DNA from: Chara braunii
Taxonomy: Eukaryota > Streptophyta > Charophyceae > Charales > Characeae
Length of the DNA stretch: 32,338 bases
NCBI GenBank assembly: GCA_003427395.1
Contig: BFEA01000045.1
Location: 4,117,494-4,149,831, forward strand
Reading direction: 5' to 3'
The translations under genes and the position numbers were made by a program. This document shows positions 10,569 to 21,599 of this stretch, piece after piece (positions within the stretch are counted from its first letter, which is position 1; every line of letters begins with the position of its first letter). The notes under the pieces are model-generated. The model made no database searches. It worked only from the letters and a program-made list of their open reading frames with translations, and had not been told where the DNA came from.

Positions 10569-10769
10569 ATGATGCATCTCACGACTTATGCATGAGGAGT
10601 GTATGAACTCCCCACTCTTCGTTATACCTAAGAAGTCTGTCAAATTAACGGACTGAGAGCTTAAACCACCAGTATCTCCGAGTCTGTTTTTGCCGACCCT
10701 GATTTTCACTTCGCTCCGAGTTTCTCGATCCAAGGTCCCACTCCATTTCTTTATGGTACTCTCACGGGC

Positions 10770-11180
10770 ATAAAAAAAAAGGAAAAAATAACAGAAAAGT
10801 TACGGTCGTGAAACCCACAAAAAAAAAAGAAACAATGCTCTGACCGTGATTGTAGTTGTATACATTCATGGAAGTGGTAGTGTGAGTGTGCCCTCAGTGA
10901 GGGCATCTCAGCCTCGTGACTAGGTTATCAGATTCAAAAAAAAAAAAAAAAAAAATCAGAAACGAGTATTTGGACGTGAAAATGGATGGATACGTTCCTC
11001 TAAGTGTCAGTGTGATAAGGGTTACAATCCTCTGAGGGAACACAGCCCGAGCAGATCATGGATTCGTATTGTCAGATTTCAAAAAAAAAAGAAAAAAAAA
11101 ACGGAAACATGGATTCGACCGTGAAAATGGTTGGATACATCAGGGTTACAATCCTCTGAGGAAACACAGCCAACGCATCA
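10770..11180. repeat. Direct repeats with internal poly(A) tracts
   Basis: AGGGTTACAATCCTCTGAGG occurs near 11018 and again near 11144. CAGATT(T)C followed by an A tract, then CRGAAAC...GTGAAAATGG-TGGATAC, occurs at 10929-10992 and 11073-11138. The period is about 127-145 bp. Further A tracts lie at 10771-10779 and 10819-10829. This looks like a tandemly duplicated, possibly retroposed unit. No coding function is seen. Confidence 0.7.
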
Positions 11181-11340
11181 GGGATTCCGCCCTGCATCGT
11201 TGGCAAAAGACTCATAATAAACAAACGAGAAATAAAAAAAGAAAACAACAAGTTTCAGAATGTGACCGTCTTTGTTGTAAGATGCAATCTGTAGGAAAAC
11301 TTTGAGCATGACCTCCTAGACTACCGTGCCCGACATCATT

Positions 11341-12800
11341 GCAGTACATAAGTTTTTTTTTTTTTCCCTTTTTTTTTTCACACGCGGGCAAAAGAAAACG
11401 AAGATTTATGAGACTCGTCGACCCTGGGTCTCACCACCGATTTTCAGACCAATACTTTGTAATTTCCCAACACTGACAGAGGTACTAGTGGTTTAAGTAT
11501 GAGAAGGGAAAGCATAGTTCACTAATGGATTGGTGTGAAAATCTCGAAGGATTTATGTGTCTTATGTGGCTCAAAGTTTGTCTGTGCCGACTGTTTTTTG
11601 TTAATGTGAATTATGTTGACGGCTCATAGCGAGCCTCTCAATGAAATATGGTTTTGTGGTGAGCCCCCTACAAGTGGGAGGTGGTTATATGCATCTCCAC
11701 ATAAAAATCGTCATACATTAAGATAAGTCCACACACTTGAGAGTGATTATGATTGTCGAGCAAAAACGATAGACTCAATCTCAAATACACTCCAAGTTCA
11801 AAAATCTCAACTCAAAATGAAACAAGAATAGTCTCAAAATCTCACACATACTGAAAATTGAGAAAGTTTCAACTCAGAATGACACCAAGTAGTTTTTGTG
11901 TCCCACGTGTACTTAGCGTTAAACAATTTCAACTCAATATGACACAGGGTAATCACTATATCACTAATGGACTCAGTGTTTCACTCAATATCATACAAAG
12001 GTGTTGTTGAGTTATTGTACAAATATCATTGAGGTATCGCACAAATGTCACTGAGGTATCGCACAACTATCATAACCCTAGTGACCAAAACAAAAAATAG
12101 TCTCAACTAAGGCGCAATTACATCCCTTATCTATAAAAAAAAGCAAGGCAGACATAATATGTATCCAAGTATCATATACATAAAATAGAAAACAATAGAG
12201 TATCTAAAGTGACCTCGAGTCAAAGACGTTGTACATACCACTCTCTCATATCACAACAGAAACAAAAGCATAAAAATCTTATAATAACCCACGAGGTCAT
12301 AATATCACCAAATTGTAAAACTAATACCCACCAATCCTAATATACCTTACATATACAAACATATGAGAGACATTTCCCCAAAAGAATCGCGAGTCTCAAA
12401 CAATCACCTCACCCCGAATTTCAGGGCAATATCTTGAAAGGAAAGACAAGTATCTAAGAGGAAAAATAATTACTAGAACCCGAAGTCAAAGCAGTGCTCT
12501 TGATAAAGTCACATCCCCAAACGTGATCATTCATCACACTCAAACCTAACTTTAAGCCATACTCACAACAAACTCCCACTCACGGTGATCCACGCTTACA
12601 TGAGGCCCACACTTATGCCAAAATCATAACCTATAGAAAATCATGGTGCAACATATATACATACACACTAAGATGTACATCTACTCTGACTCACCCAATA
12701 TATAACTAAATACTGCCAACTACCAGAAAAAATGAGATCAAATAAGTGGTGTCTTCTGTCTCATCCTTTAGAAACACACCTAATAGTCTAAAACAAAATC
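11341..12800. repeat. AT-rich sequence with short tandem motifs, no gene
   Basis: A 22-bp unit (GAGGTATCGCACAAATGTCACT type) repeats about three times at 12005-12075. A looser repeat of TTTCAACTCA-x-(A/T)ATGACAC occurs near 11870, 11930 and, degenerate, 11980. The rest is AT-rich with no frames of interest. Confidence 0.5.
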
Positions 12801-12816
12801 TGCAGACTGAAATTTT

Positions 12817-14174
12817 TTAAATACAAAGATAAAGGTCGATTGAAATTCGTACCACTGTACTTTCGCTAACCCTGTCTTTTTTACCACCTCTATGATCATT
12901 CATTGCCTCGTCCACCCTTTCCATAGCCTTGGCCACTCTGGTCGTTTCATCCATTACTACGTGTGTTGCCATTACGTTCATCTTCACTTTGGTCTCCACC
13001 TATAGTTTCGTCGGTTTTCATCGTGGCCGTAAACGCCACGACCCGTATTCTTGCGCCCTCACCCAACACGTTGCTTTTGGCCTCCCCCACTTGCAGCACT
13101 AGCTTGCAATGCTCGCTGTGCCGGTGGAGTGGGCGGCCCCATAGGTTGGGTTTGGTTTGCCTGAGGTCCACGTGACATCCTGCTCATTTGTGGGCAGGAG
13201 TAAGCTTCATATTAGCTTACAAGGCCCTAGCCACCTAGTGTCCAAGGCATGTACAAATTGCGCATCAGCCACTAGCTATATAGTACTTGCTCGGTTGGAG
13301 GGGGTCTCGTTGACATCAATCGGCTTCCTGACCCTGACGGAGACGCTGTTGCATATTGCGAACACTGCCATTTCCAAACACCTTAACCTCCTTGAGCAAG
13401 GTTTCTCGCCTTTCGTTGAGTCTTTGTCAACTTAGGAGGTTTATGCTTTTTCTCCACCTTCTTACCTTTTTCTCTGTCCTGAATGTCAGACCACATTTTC
13501 TGGATCTTCATGAGATGTGAGAATCTTGATCATCATCATTTGTTTTCTTTCCACTTCGGCTAGCCATCTCGCTCAACGTTCCTTCTAAGATTTTCCCCTC
13601 GCCTTTCCTATTTTTTTTTCCAATCGCGCCATGCTCTTTTTCATTATCCCTACTTGTTTCTATATACCACTTAAATCTCCTTGTGCTAATACACCCCCGA
13701 CTACTTGCATAAAGCTATCACAATGTTGGTCTCCCCACTCCATCTTCTATAAATCTTAGCCTCAAAAAACTCTCAATGTCACTCTATGACCGCGACTTTC
13801 GTATGAGGGTAAATACTTTCTTGCTCAGCTCCTTCGACCTCGCGTACCCCTTATACTACAACGAACGAGAAACGCCCTTAGTTGGGTCACCTCTACGATT
13901 GCACTTGACAAACTTTTGCACGTGATTCGGTAGCTCGGCGGGGATACAACTGTCCAAGGGTGGTGACAACCCCTTGGCAGATATAAGTTGTTCCTCGCGA
14001 AACCTCTGTCCTGTCGTAGGGTTTCCTAAAAGGTATGGCTGCCTCACTCACCCGAAGTGGCAAAATATGTTTTTGAGAAAAAAAATGCAAAATCCTGCGT
14101 AAAGTGATCTGGAAGGTCCGCCTGCTGGACCGATGTGCTTGACACCGCAAGCAACAGTTTTGAGATACTGTCAT
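12817..14174 (-). pseudogene. Decayed coding-like region, family unknown
   Basis: Overlapping - strand frames in different phases (12817-12999, 12947-13171, 13856-14047, 13893-14174) have protein-like composition, as expected of a frameshifted old coding sequence. The first is rich in Met, Val and charged residues and could be helical. I see no RT, integrase, transposase or zinc-knuckle motif. The + strand frame at 13157-13435 is an alternative reading of the same DNA. Confidence 0.2.
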
Positions 14175-14204
14175 TTAAGTGACTGGTCTTGCTGAGCAAT
14201 TCAT

Positions 14205-14500
14205 CATTGTAGTATTTCACTCATCCTCGTGCGGTGGAATTTGAACTCAAGTCTACATTACAACGTTTTTTGGGAATACCAACTGGGCTAGCTCAGCGAG
14301 TCTCAACGTTGGTCCAGAACCAGCATTGGCACCGGCTCCGACAAGCATGCTCATGCCCCATTCTCACAACATACCGTGGTTAGCGAAAGGTGCTCCAACC
14401 ATTGGTTTCTTCCGCCTCGTGGGTTGAGCACCCATCGGCTCGCTTGCTCACTCACTCCTCGGTTCGTGTTTCAAGTCGGCGAGGAAGAGGAATTTCACCA
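14205..14500 (-). repeat. tRNA-derived SINE-like element, best copy
   Basis: On the - strand the complement of 14279-14290 reads TAGCCCAGTTGG (A box). The complement of 14236-14248 reads GAGTTCAAATTCC (B box). They are about 40-50 bases apart, as in tRNA genes. The acceptor and T stems do not pair well, so this is tRNA-derived rather than a functional tRNA. The adjoining block 14385-14500 matches 7605-7720 in part. Confidence 0.55.
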
Positions 14501-14734
14501 GCATCCCGAACACGCAGGAACCCCAACAGTTGTGACGGTCACCTGTGGGGGTTTCAATCACTCCCAACCGCAGTTTTGTCCCCAATAGTCCATGCCGACG
14601 GGCACCCTGCGTCTAGCAAGGAAATAAATTCGATCAGACCCCAAAAAGAGGCATCGAGTCCAGGTCTTTGACTACCGTAATGACACTAAGACGTCACCGA
14701 GCTGAGCGGTCCTCGATAATTCAAAATTAGTTGG

Positions 14735-14815
14735 TTTTACTCATCGAGTTCCCTTATTGAGATTCAAACTCATGTCTATTTTTCAACAATTCATAGTTGT
14801 ACCCATTGTTATAGG
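14735..14815 (-). repeat. SINE-like fragment (B-box region)
   Basis: The complement of 14758-14771 reads GAGTTTGAATCTCA, followed on the + strand by ATGTCTATTTTTCAACAATTC. It belongs to the same family as the copies near 7795, 8090 and 14240. The A box is lost. Confidence 0.4.
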
Positions 14816-14819
14816 CTTT

Positions 14820-16570
14820 TAGGTTCGTATACGCGGGTTGACTCAACCCATAACTGTTCTAAAACTTCAATTAGTCAGCGGATGCCAATGAGAACCATTA
14901 TAAGTAGAGCGTTGACTGAGTAGTGACCATACCACAAGACATGCATGAAGCATGATTTTTCCCGCTTGCCCATGCACTGAGGTTTTATCTCTTTAGCGTA
15001 CAGATAGTCACTATACCGACCAGACATCGCCACGAATGATCACAATAGTGACCAGACACCTGCCCTCTCCGTGAATCACCGTGAAGCAAAGGCAGAAAGT
15101 CAAAATGGGTAGGGGCATGAGCAATATCGACATACTCACCGCTCCAAACCTCCAAAAACAGCCCGCTAACACTCCTGCCCACAATAACGATGTTCCATTA
15201 AAAAAAAAATAAAAAAATGTAGCCGCCGTTGCTGAACTCTGCCCAACATACGTCATGTTAGTCGATGGTTGTTCGCACCGTCTATGCCAATATGATAATC
15301 TCTCTCCTCACGAATCTTGTTGTATGCGGGTTCAACCACTGCCTCAAAATAAAGTCAAAGGTAATATTTCTAATCGGCAACACCGGTGACTGGACCTGAC
15401 ACCGACCATAACGCCGCCGCCTCCACTCGAGCACACATGTGTCACGATGAAACGTACCGACCAAAAGAAAAGAGCATTTAGTCATAATTAAATCAATAAC
15501 AGAAGTTGGCCAACAATTGTGTCCACTCTACAATATCAACAAGAAAAATCAAGCGCGCCTCAAAATTGTAAGCGCACACACTTCCTACTTTTCCTTCGAA
15601 CACACAGTTGGTCATAAAAAGAAAAGTGGATGCGGTTTGCGAGACCCACCCGACTTTCGCTCTACATTTTTTTGAATAAAAACTATTTTTTTGTCATTTG
15701 CAAGAAATCAGGTGGATACACCTGTAAGGGAATTCGCACTGACAACGCGAGAAATTGAATATAAACAACATTCAAATCCAACCCAGACATGCCAACCCTC
15801 TTTAAGGCTACGCTTTGGCTAATCCAAGCCCACCAGTTAGGCCCAAGACCTCCGATCTTCATCACTGCATGCACGAGGTCTAAAGGCCGCATCTTGGCTA
15901 TCCGACACATCGTCCACAATACCTACGACCGACTTTCAGTTTTTAGCGTGCATGTGGTCCACCATTCGCACTTAGGTCCTACTTGATAAGATTAAAGACA
16001 TCCCTCGGTCGCATGTCGGATCTTTTCGATTCGACCTTGTCGAACTTGGACCAGGGTTATGCCTTGGCCACGCAACACGTCGTTAACCATAAACAAGAGT
16101 GTCGAGCCTCGGTTCGGCCCAACGTTTTTTAGCGTTCAGTAAACGATTGAAATTGACCTTCATATTAGTCCTGACAACAGACTATGTCATCGACAACAGT
16201 TTTGGTAGTTGGATTCGACCAGTCATAAAAACAAACAACTTTAATAGAGTAAAAATACAATAAAAGCGAATAAATAAATAAATAAATAAAACGAACACAA
16301 TTAAAAAATGATCGACAACACAGTGACCTCACGCCGCCGCACTTTCACTCGTTGCGGTAATGCGCGCCCATAGACAATCTCTAACCTAACCCAACCTACT
16401 CAAACTATCTTGAGCCTAACGACGTGGGCAGGAGTCACGTAAAAAGAGTGTGACACTGTTTCAACTATCGTCATGAATGCACCTTATGCGCCCTGCGTAA
16501 ACCCGGGTAAATACCCTTGTAAGGGTATTTGCTCTAACAACTCTAACCATAATAATACAAAATAATAAGA
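14820..16570. other. Unidentified; diverged copy of the 9.1-9.3 kb repeat; small palindrome
   Basis: 15475-15750 resembles 9065-9330. At 16511-16528 ATACCCTT-GT-AAGGGTAT is a perfect 8-bp-arm hairpin. Related, less perfect forms occur at the two repeat copies near 9296 and 15715, always followed by RTTYGC and ACAAC-like sequence. (AAAT)n-like AATAAATAAATAAATAAA sits at 16269-16289. No gene is seen. Confidence 0.45.
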
Positions 16571-16571
16571 T

Positions 16572-17550
16572 ACATCATCAAAATAAATAGTAACTAAAAC
16601 TTTGTAGGACTTAAGTACTAAAAGAAGCATTGATGTAAAAGTAATAATTTCAAAACTCATAATCAGAACATGAAATGAAAGTTTTGCACAAATATAACTT
16701 TTTAAAAAGCCAAAAAAATATTTTTTTTAATTAAATCGCCTATAAAACAAAAGTGATGATTATACCAATCGATTTTCAAAGCAAATACTCGATTAAGAAC
16801 ATTGCAGATGATCCATTAAGCAAAAACAAAAAGAAAAAAAAAGATAAGGGGAAGGAGAAGAGAAGAGAGGGGAAATAAAAATTATGAGAGGAAAAAAAAG
16901 ATAGAGAGAACAATTGATGTCTACTATAAAAACGAACATCAAACTAATAAGGAAAGTAAAATTACTTGAAAGAAAGGAGGGTTAAAAAAAAATTATAAAT
17001 AAAAAGGGAAAAGAGGAAAGGAGGGAGTGAGAATGTATACAAAGAAAAATAAACAAAGTTGAGAAAAATATAAGGATAATAAAAAAATAAAAATAAAATA
17101 TAAAATATAAAATATCAATTAGATACATGACCAAAACAAAAAGTAACTGCAACTTCGTAGGACCGAAGTACTAAAAGAAGTTCAACTTGCAAAACTCGCA
17201 ATCAAAGTATGAAACGAGAAACTTATGCATTATAACGCGATTAAGAACATTGCAAAATGATATATTATGCAGAATCGAAAAGAAAAAGGAGATAAGGAGA
17301 GAGAAAGGAGGAGAGAGGGAAGATATAAGGTATGAGAGAGAAAAGAGAAAGAGAAAACAATTGAAGTCTACTACGAAAATGAACATCAAACAAATGAGAA
17401 GAGTGAAGCTATTCTGAAGAGAAAGGGGTGAACAAAAAACCATGTGAATGGAAAAGCGAGCGAGGAAAGGAGGGAGAGAGAGGGCAAAAAAAAAAAAAAA
17501 GAAACAGGGATGGGAGAAATACAGGGACAACGGAAAAAGAAGGGAGAGAA
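16572..17550. repeat. Duplicated purine-rich AT block
   Basis: Two diverged copies lie in tandem. GTAACTAAAACTTTGTAGGA near 16590 pairs with GTAACTGCAACTTCGTAGGA near 17143. CGATTAAGAACATTGCA near 16790 pairs with 17239. GTCTACTA-AAAA-GAACATCAAAC near 16919 pairs with 17366. The offset is about 450-550 bp with indels. Both copies carry AAGGAG/GAGAGA-rich stretches. The - strand frame at 17171-17563 is a pyrimidine-rich artefact. Confidence 0.75.
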
Positions 17551-17598
17551 AGAAGTAACACATAAAATATCTATGATGGCACTGAGGACATAAAAAAC

Positions 17599-17949
17599 AT
17601 GTGTAAAGATATCATGAAAGCACAAGGAAAATGCAAGAAGATGAAAAGAGAAGCGGATGAGGAAAGGGATGAGCTACTGAAGGATAAGGTCCTGCTGTCA
17701 CAGTCCATACACCCTATAGGTCCCTCTATGGATTCCATGGCTGACAAAAAATCTGCCAGCCCTGCAAGGGTGGTACCAAACACACCCAACCTGAGCTGCC
17801 ATCGATGGACGGAAATGCCCTTTCAATGCCCTTCCCGTGCCCTTCCCGGCTGCAGCCTGCATACTGCTTCCCCATGGTCTAGAGTTCAACGCCCAATGGT
17901 GAGGCGTTATCATCCTTCCCTTCCCTCACTGCAGGCGAGGAACAGCTGA
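17599..17949 (+). CDS. Unrecognised ORF with short coiled-coil-like segment
   Basis: A 116-codon frame. Residues 8-32 are rich in Lys and Glu (KCKKMKREADEERDELLKDK) and would form a short helix. The rest is Ser/Pro/Arg-rich. It grows out of the purine-rich repeat block, so the helix could be a composition artefact. A possible small exon follows at 17935. No family is recognised. Confidence 0.2.
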   Translation: MCKDIMKAQGKCKKMKREADEERDELLKDKVLLSQSIHPIGPSMDSMADKKSASPARVVPNTPNLSCHRWTEMPFQCPSRALPGCSLHTASPWSRVQRPMVRRYHPSLPSLQARNS

Positions 17950-17969
17950 GCATGCCCTGGAAACAGGAG
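17935..17969 (+). other. Candidate 35-nt exon
   Basis: A strong acceptor (pyrimidine-rich CATCCTTCCCTTCCCTCACTGCAG, ending 17934) and a strong donor (GAG|GTAAGT at 17970) flank 35 bases, so this could be a small, perhaps 5'-untranslated, exon of the golgin gene that starts coding 1.3 kb downstream. Splice-like pairs also occur by chance. Confidence 0.25.
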
Positions 17970-19027
17970 GTAAGTCGGGGGCAGCCAGAATGGTGCACGA
18001 GCCTCTACCCCCAGCCCATGGCAGCTCAGCGTCTTGTAAGCTCAGCACTGCAAGTAGGGGGTGCTCGAGCGGCAGGCGGGGACTTCGATTACCTGCTGTG
18101 CAGTGTGTGCGGCGCAGTCTCGAAGTCGTCGCTCTCCGACGACCCGAAAGAGGGTCGTGGAGGCCCGGAAGGGACTCTCACCGTCACCCTCAACAGCAAG
18201 CGAGGACGTTCAGGGGAGACCCCGTCGGGATCAAGCTCGAAAACCGGGGTTTTTGTCGCTCGGCGGGACATGTGGCATTTTCATGATTCACAAGTGTTCT
18301 TCGGCTTCGTCGTCAGGACTTGAGGACGTCCATCACTTTCAGTCACCTGGAGTAACTGGACTCACCGCGCTCATTGTCTATGGCCATGGCGATGGCGATG
18401 GCGATGGCGAAAAGGCATGGGAGCGGTTCGTCATCCTCCACAGTGATGCGCGCTACGTCCTCCCCGATTCGTTGCACCATCTTTCGCAGACATGCCGCTG
18501 GCAATATTTACCCTTGCGTGTGACATATGTCACGAGGAGAAGAGGTCGTGGCGTTGCGGACAGATAATCGCATCGCCAGAGAAATTTGTGGGGTTCTTAT
18601 TGATGTAGAATGGTGATGCGTTCGAGAAAGGTCGACAATTGTTGTTTCTTAACCATTATTGTTATTACAATGACTGATACACCAAATAGTCAGTCAGGCA
18701 TCATTAGGAGCAGCAGCAAGGCCAACGTCGGTCGCGGCGGGAGTCTGTCCTTGGGCCGGGTCTTCGTACCGATCGGTCATCAACGGCCGGGCAGTCTCCT
18801 CCGCCCAAGCGATTTTTTTGAGAAGGCGGAAGGGAGGAGAGATTCATCTTCAAATGGTACCAGATGCGCATGCGCATGATATATATGATGACTCTCTTTA
18901 GAGCGTGAACTGGCGGTAGGGTGTAACGACACGTGGCTGCAATGCCAACGGTTGAAACGGCGAGTTTGGAGGACGGCTGGCCAAGTGAAGAGGGAAAGTG
19001 GCACAGGAGTTTCTCAGGTCGTGGATG
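17970..19027 (+). promoter_or_regulatory. GC-richer upstream region of the golgin gene
   Basis: Composition rises sharply in GC from about 17950 to 18870 compared with the AT-rich block before it, as often seen at gene starts. A GATGGC hexamer repeats about four times at 18388-18411. A TATA-like ATATATATG lies at 18879-18887, about 370 bases before the start codon. The open frames on both strands (for example 18061-18567) show no known domain. Calling this a promoter is inference from position. Confidence 0.3.
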
Positions 19028-19041
19028 CACACACACACACT

Positions 19042-19122
<81 letters not shown>

Positions 19123-19123
19123 N

Positions 19124-19211
<88 letters not shown>
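19028..19211 (+). repeat. Compound (CA)n(GA)n microsatellite just upstream of the golgin start codon
   Basis: CA repeats from about 19028 to 19054 lead into an uninterrupted GA run of about 157 bases, with one ambiguous base at 19123, ending 47 bases before the ATG at 19258. It is probably in the 5' untranslated region or core promoter. In land plants long GA/CT tracts bind BPC-type factors; whether that applies here is inference. Overlapping RERERE/LSLSLS frames on either strand are artefacts. Confidence 0.95.
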
Positions 19212-19213
<2 letters not shown>

Positions 19214-19257
19214 AGGGGGGGGGGTGTCGTAGTTGATCGGTGGGAGGGCCGTGCACG

Positions 19258-19440
19258 ATGTGGAGCACGATTTCAAGCTTGAAGGATAACATATCGCAGA
19301 TCGCGTCCGATGTATTGGATACAGCGCAAGAATTGGAAGCTGGTGGGAACTACAGGGACGCGGACGGTAATGATGGACCGCCCGCGCTGTCCGTCTTCTC
19401 TCCTGTTCGAGAACAAGCAGATGAAGAACGAGAGGCGCAG
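19258..19440 (+). CDS. GC3/GC4-like: Golgin candidate 3/4-type Golgi coiled-coil protein, exon 1
   Basis: Coding exon of 61 codons starting at ATG 19258 (purine at -3) and ending CAG|GTGAGC, a strong donor, in phase 0. It begins MWSTISSLKDNISQIASDVLD. Plant golgin candidates 3 and 4 (GDAP1 family) start with the same pattern: M-W-S/N, I at position 5, LK at 8-9, N at 11, IA-x-DV-x-D. This segment looks like an amphipathic helix and may contact membrane. Residues 26-61 are acidic and variable, as in the family. The products are cytosolic coiled-coil tethers at the Golgi. An upstream in-frame GTG at 19240 is not a plausible start. Confidence 0.85.
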
Positions 19441-19494
19441 GTGAGCACGACAATCTAGCTACCGATTTGCTTTCCTACCGTCCTCAACCTTATA

Positions 19495-19572
19495 TAGCTG
19501 TATTTGGGGCAATTTGCAGTCTCGGTACAGGGATAATTACCAGTCGTTCTATTCTGGTGAAGACGGCAGTTT
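19495..19572 (-). repeat. Palindromic element family A, partial copy
   Basis: Reads on the - strand as GTCTTCACCAGAATAGAAC...GGTAATTATC...GAGACTG...CCCCAAATACAGC. This matches one arm plus the centre of the complete copy at 22733-22843. Confidence 0.55.
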
Positions 19573-19621
19573 TCTTACTTCGATCCGGTTTCGTTTGATT
19601 TGATACGTCTGCTGACATAGA

Positions 19622-19765
19622 CTTGGGGCCTCCGTCCAACACTCACCACGTGCACAAAGACAAAAGTTATAGTGGTGTATCTTTCCATGTCCTAGCGGAA
19701 GATTAATTCTCTATTTGCACATTTAGGGAGTGCTGGAGCGAGGTCCTTGGGGTTAACGATTTGCT
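19622..19765 (-). repeat. Palindromic element family B, copy 2
   Basis: The outer arms are inverted repeats: GGGGCCTCCGTCCAACACTCACC-x-x-GTGCACAAA on the left, and the complement of TTTGCACATTTAGGGAGTGCTGGAGCGAGGTCC on the right. The centre (GTGTATCTTTCCATGTCCTAGCGGAAGATT) is the reverse complement of the centre of the copy at 23006-23135. Confidence 0.65.
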
Positions 19766-20465
19766 TTTCCTATTTCTCCTCTCCATCTCCAGTTCAGTAC
19801 GTGACGAAAGAAATTAAAACTTACAGTAAATTGAGGAATTTCACTTGCCATTGGGTTAATTGCGGTGGGGCGGGTGGAGGGCGGGGTTGACCCCGGACGG
19901 GAGAGTGAGGGTGAGGGGGATTAACGGGGTTAAAATATTACGGATACGGCAGAACTCATTTTTCGTGACGCGAAAGCTGAACTCCATAGACAACGACTCC
20001 GATGCTTTTGGTGCGGATTCAGGGTCAGGGGATAGGGAGGAATCGGTCGGGTGATTTCGTCACTTGGAGGGGGCCGAAGGTAATGACCACCGCTGATTGA
20101 GTGGTTGCTGGGAAGAGCACCCTGCTGCCGATGACCTGTGTAGAAGAGGAAGAACGAAGACAATCATTGGGTTTCCTCTGCATCATTTTTCTCCCCTTGC
20201 TAACTGGTTCGACAACCACAAGACAAGAATAACAAAAGCTTAGATTTATGAATTAAGGATTCGATGGACTGTTTCACTTGAGAGCGTGAAGGAGGACAAA
20301 GTTTACCAGCATCCGCTTTGATCTTGCCACTAGGCGTTTCATCCACGAATAGCACAAGAATAGCACAAAAGTATTGTACTATATCGGCACTCAACATCGT
20401 TCCGTTTTTTTTTACATGGAATAGCAGCTGGTGTGTCTACTCTAATTTGAATGATGACAGACGCA
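19766..20465. other. Intron sequence, nothing specific
   Basis: The G-rich segment at 19860-19925 and short frames on both strands show no domain. No ordered repeat was found here. Confidence 0.5.
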
Positions 20466-20610
20466 GGCGAGTGGCACATGCCATAGCAAGGGAGTGACAC
20501 GTGGCATATCAAGCGAGTGACACGTGACATACCAACACGTGGCATAGCGAGCGAGTGCACCAGGCATAGCGAGCGAGTGACACCTGGCATACCAAGCCCT
20601 TGGCGTACCA
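20466..20610. repeat. 22-24 bp tandem repeat
   Basis: Units of the form GAGTGACACGTGGCATA-C-AGC repeat about six times with point changes and small deletions. Several units contain the palindrome CACGTG. Confidence 0.8.
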
Positions 20611-20879
20611 GAATATCGCATCGTAGAGCTGCTGAAAAAAGAAAGATGTCGAAAGTTTCGAAACCATGCCTACTGTCTTCTCCCCGACCACGACGTACCC
20701 GATCATGACTGTGTCCAAGCTATGTGCAGTCATGACGTGTGTGACGTTGTGTTCGGAAGGAAGACGGTAGGCACGATTTCGGTCTCTCTGATCCGATGGT
20801 ACGAACCTTCGGTTAGTCTGGAGCACAGCTTCGGTTAGCCTGGCAACACAGCTTGGTACCAACCTTTGGTGAGCCTGGC

Positions 20880-21115
20880 AACACATCCTGGCCAGCTCAG
20901 CGCTGACGTGTCAACATGTGGTGGTTTCTTTATCGCCTAATTTGGCAACGAACTTCGCAAGGTCGGCTCTGACACGTCAGCGTGTGGTGGTTTCGTGACC
21001 TATTTTGGTAACCAGCTTGACCAGCCTCTGCTCTGACATGTCCGGATGTGGTGATTTCGTTGCCTAATTTGGTAACCAGCTTGACCAGCTCAGCTCTGAG
21101 ACAGGTCTGCTTGTG
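20880..21115. repeat. About 64-bp tandem repeat, 3.5 copies
   Basis: GCTCTGAC followed by ACGTC...GTGTGGTGGTTTCGT...CCTAATTTGG-AACCAGCTTGACCAGC recurs with anchors near 20901, 20966, 21030 and 21093. A related shorter motif (GGTTAGCCTGGCAACACAGCTT) precedes it at 20810-20890. Confidence 0.8.
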
Positions 21116-21599
21116 GTGGCTGAGGGCATACGCACGCTGGGGCTTTCTTTCTTTACTTTTGGACGTAGTTGCGGCCACATACATGGCCGCAAATGCGGTC
21201 ACATACATTCGAGATAGTGCTAGTAGTGTGAGTACGCCCTGAGAGTAGCGCGTCATCGTTTTTTTTTTTGTGGAAAGACATTTCAATCACACATTGGAGA
21301 GTTGGGGCCGACCACCCCACATACAGGTCGGATCTGGGAGCATTATCCAGTTTCGCTTTTTACGGGACCCAGGGGACCCGGGCGAACCTCGAGAGAAAAA
21401 GGTAGAAGTTGATCAAAGAGGTCTCATGGGTATGCTATTCCTAGGGCGAAAGGGGAGAAAAGATGGGGGTGGGAGGGTGGGCCCGAGGAAAGGGGGGGGG
21501 AGAAAGCCTAATGCCTAAAGACAGTGTTGGCGAGAAAGGGGGGATGTTTGTGATGGGAGTGTTAGGTAGTGAAAGGGAAAGAGGGGGGCGGCTCCGGCG

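Noticed and set aside
14230-14300. Functional tRNA gene on the - strand
   Set aside because: The A and B boxes match, but the acceptor and T stems do not pair, so a tRNA-derived repeat is more likely.
18704-19453. 249-codon - strand open frame
   Set aside because: Its core is a Leu-Ser repeat read from the GA microsatellite. It overlaps golgin exon 1 on the opposite strand.
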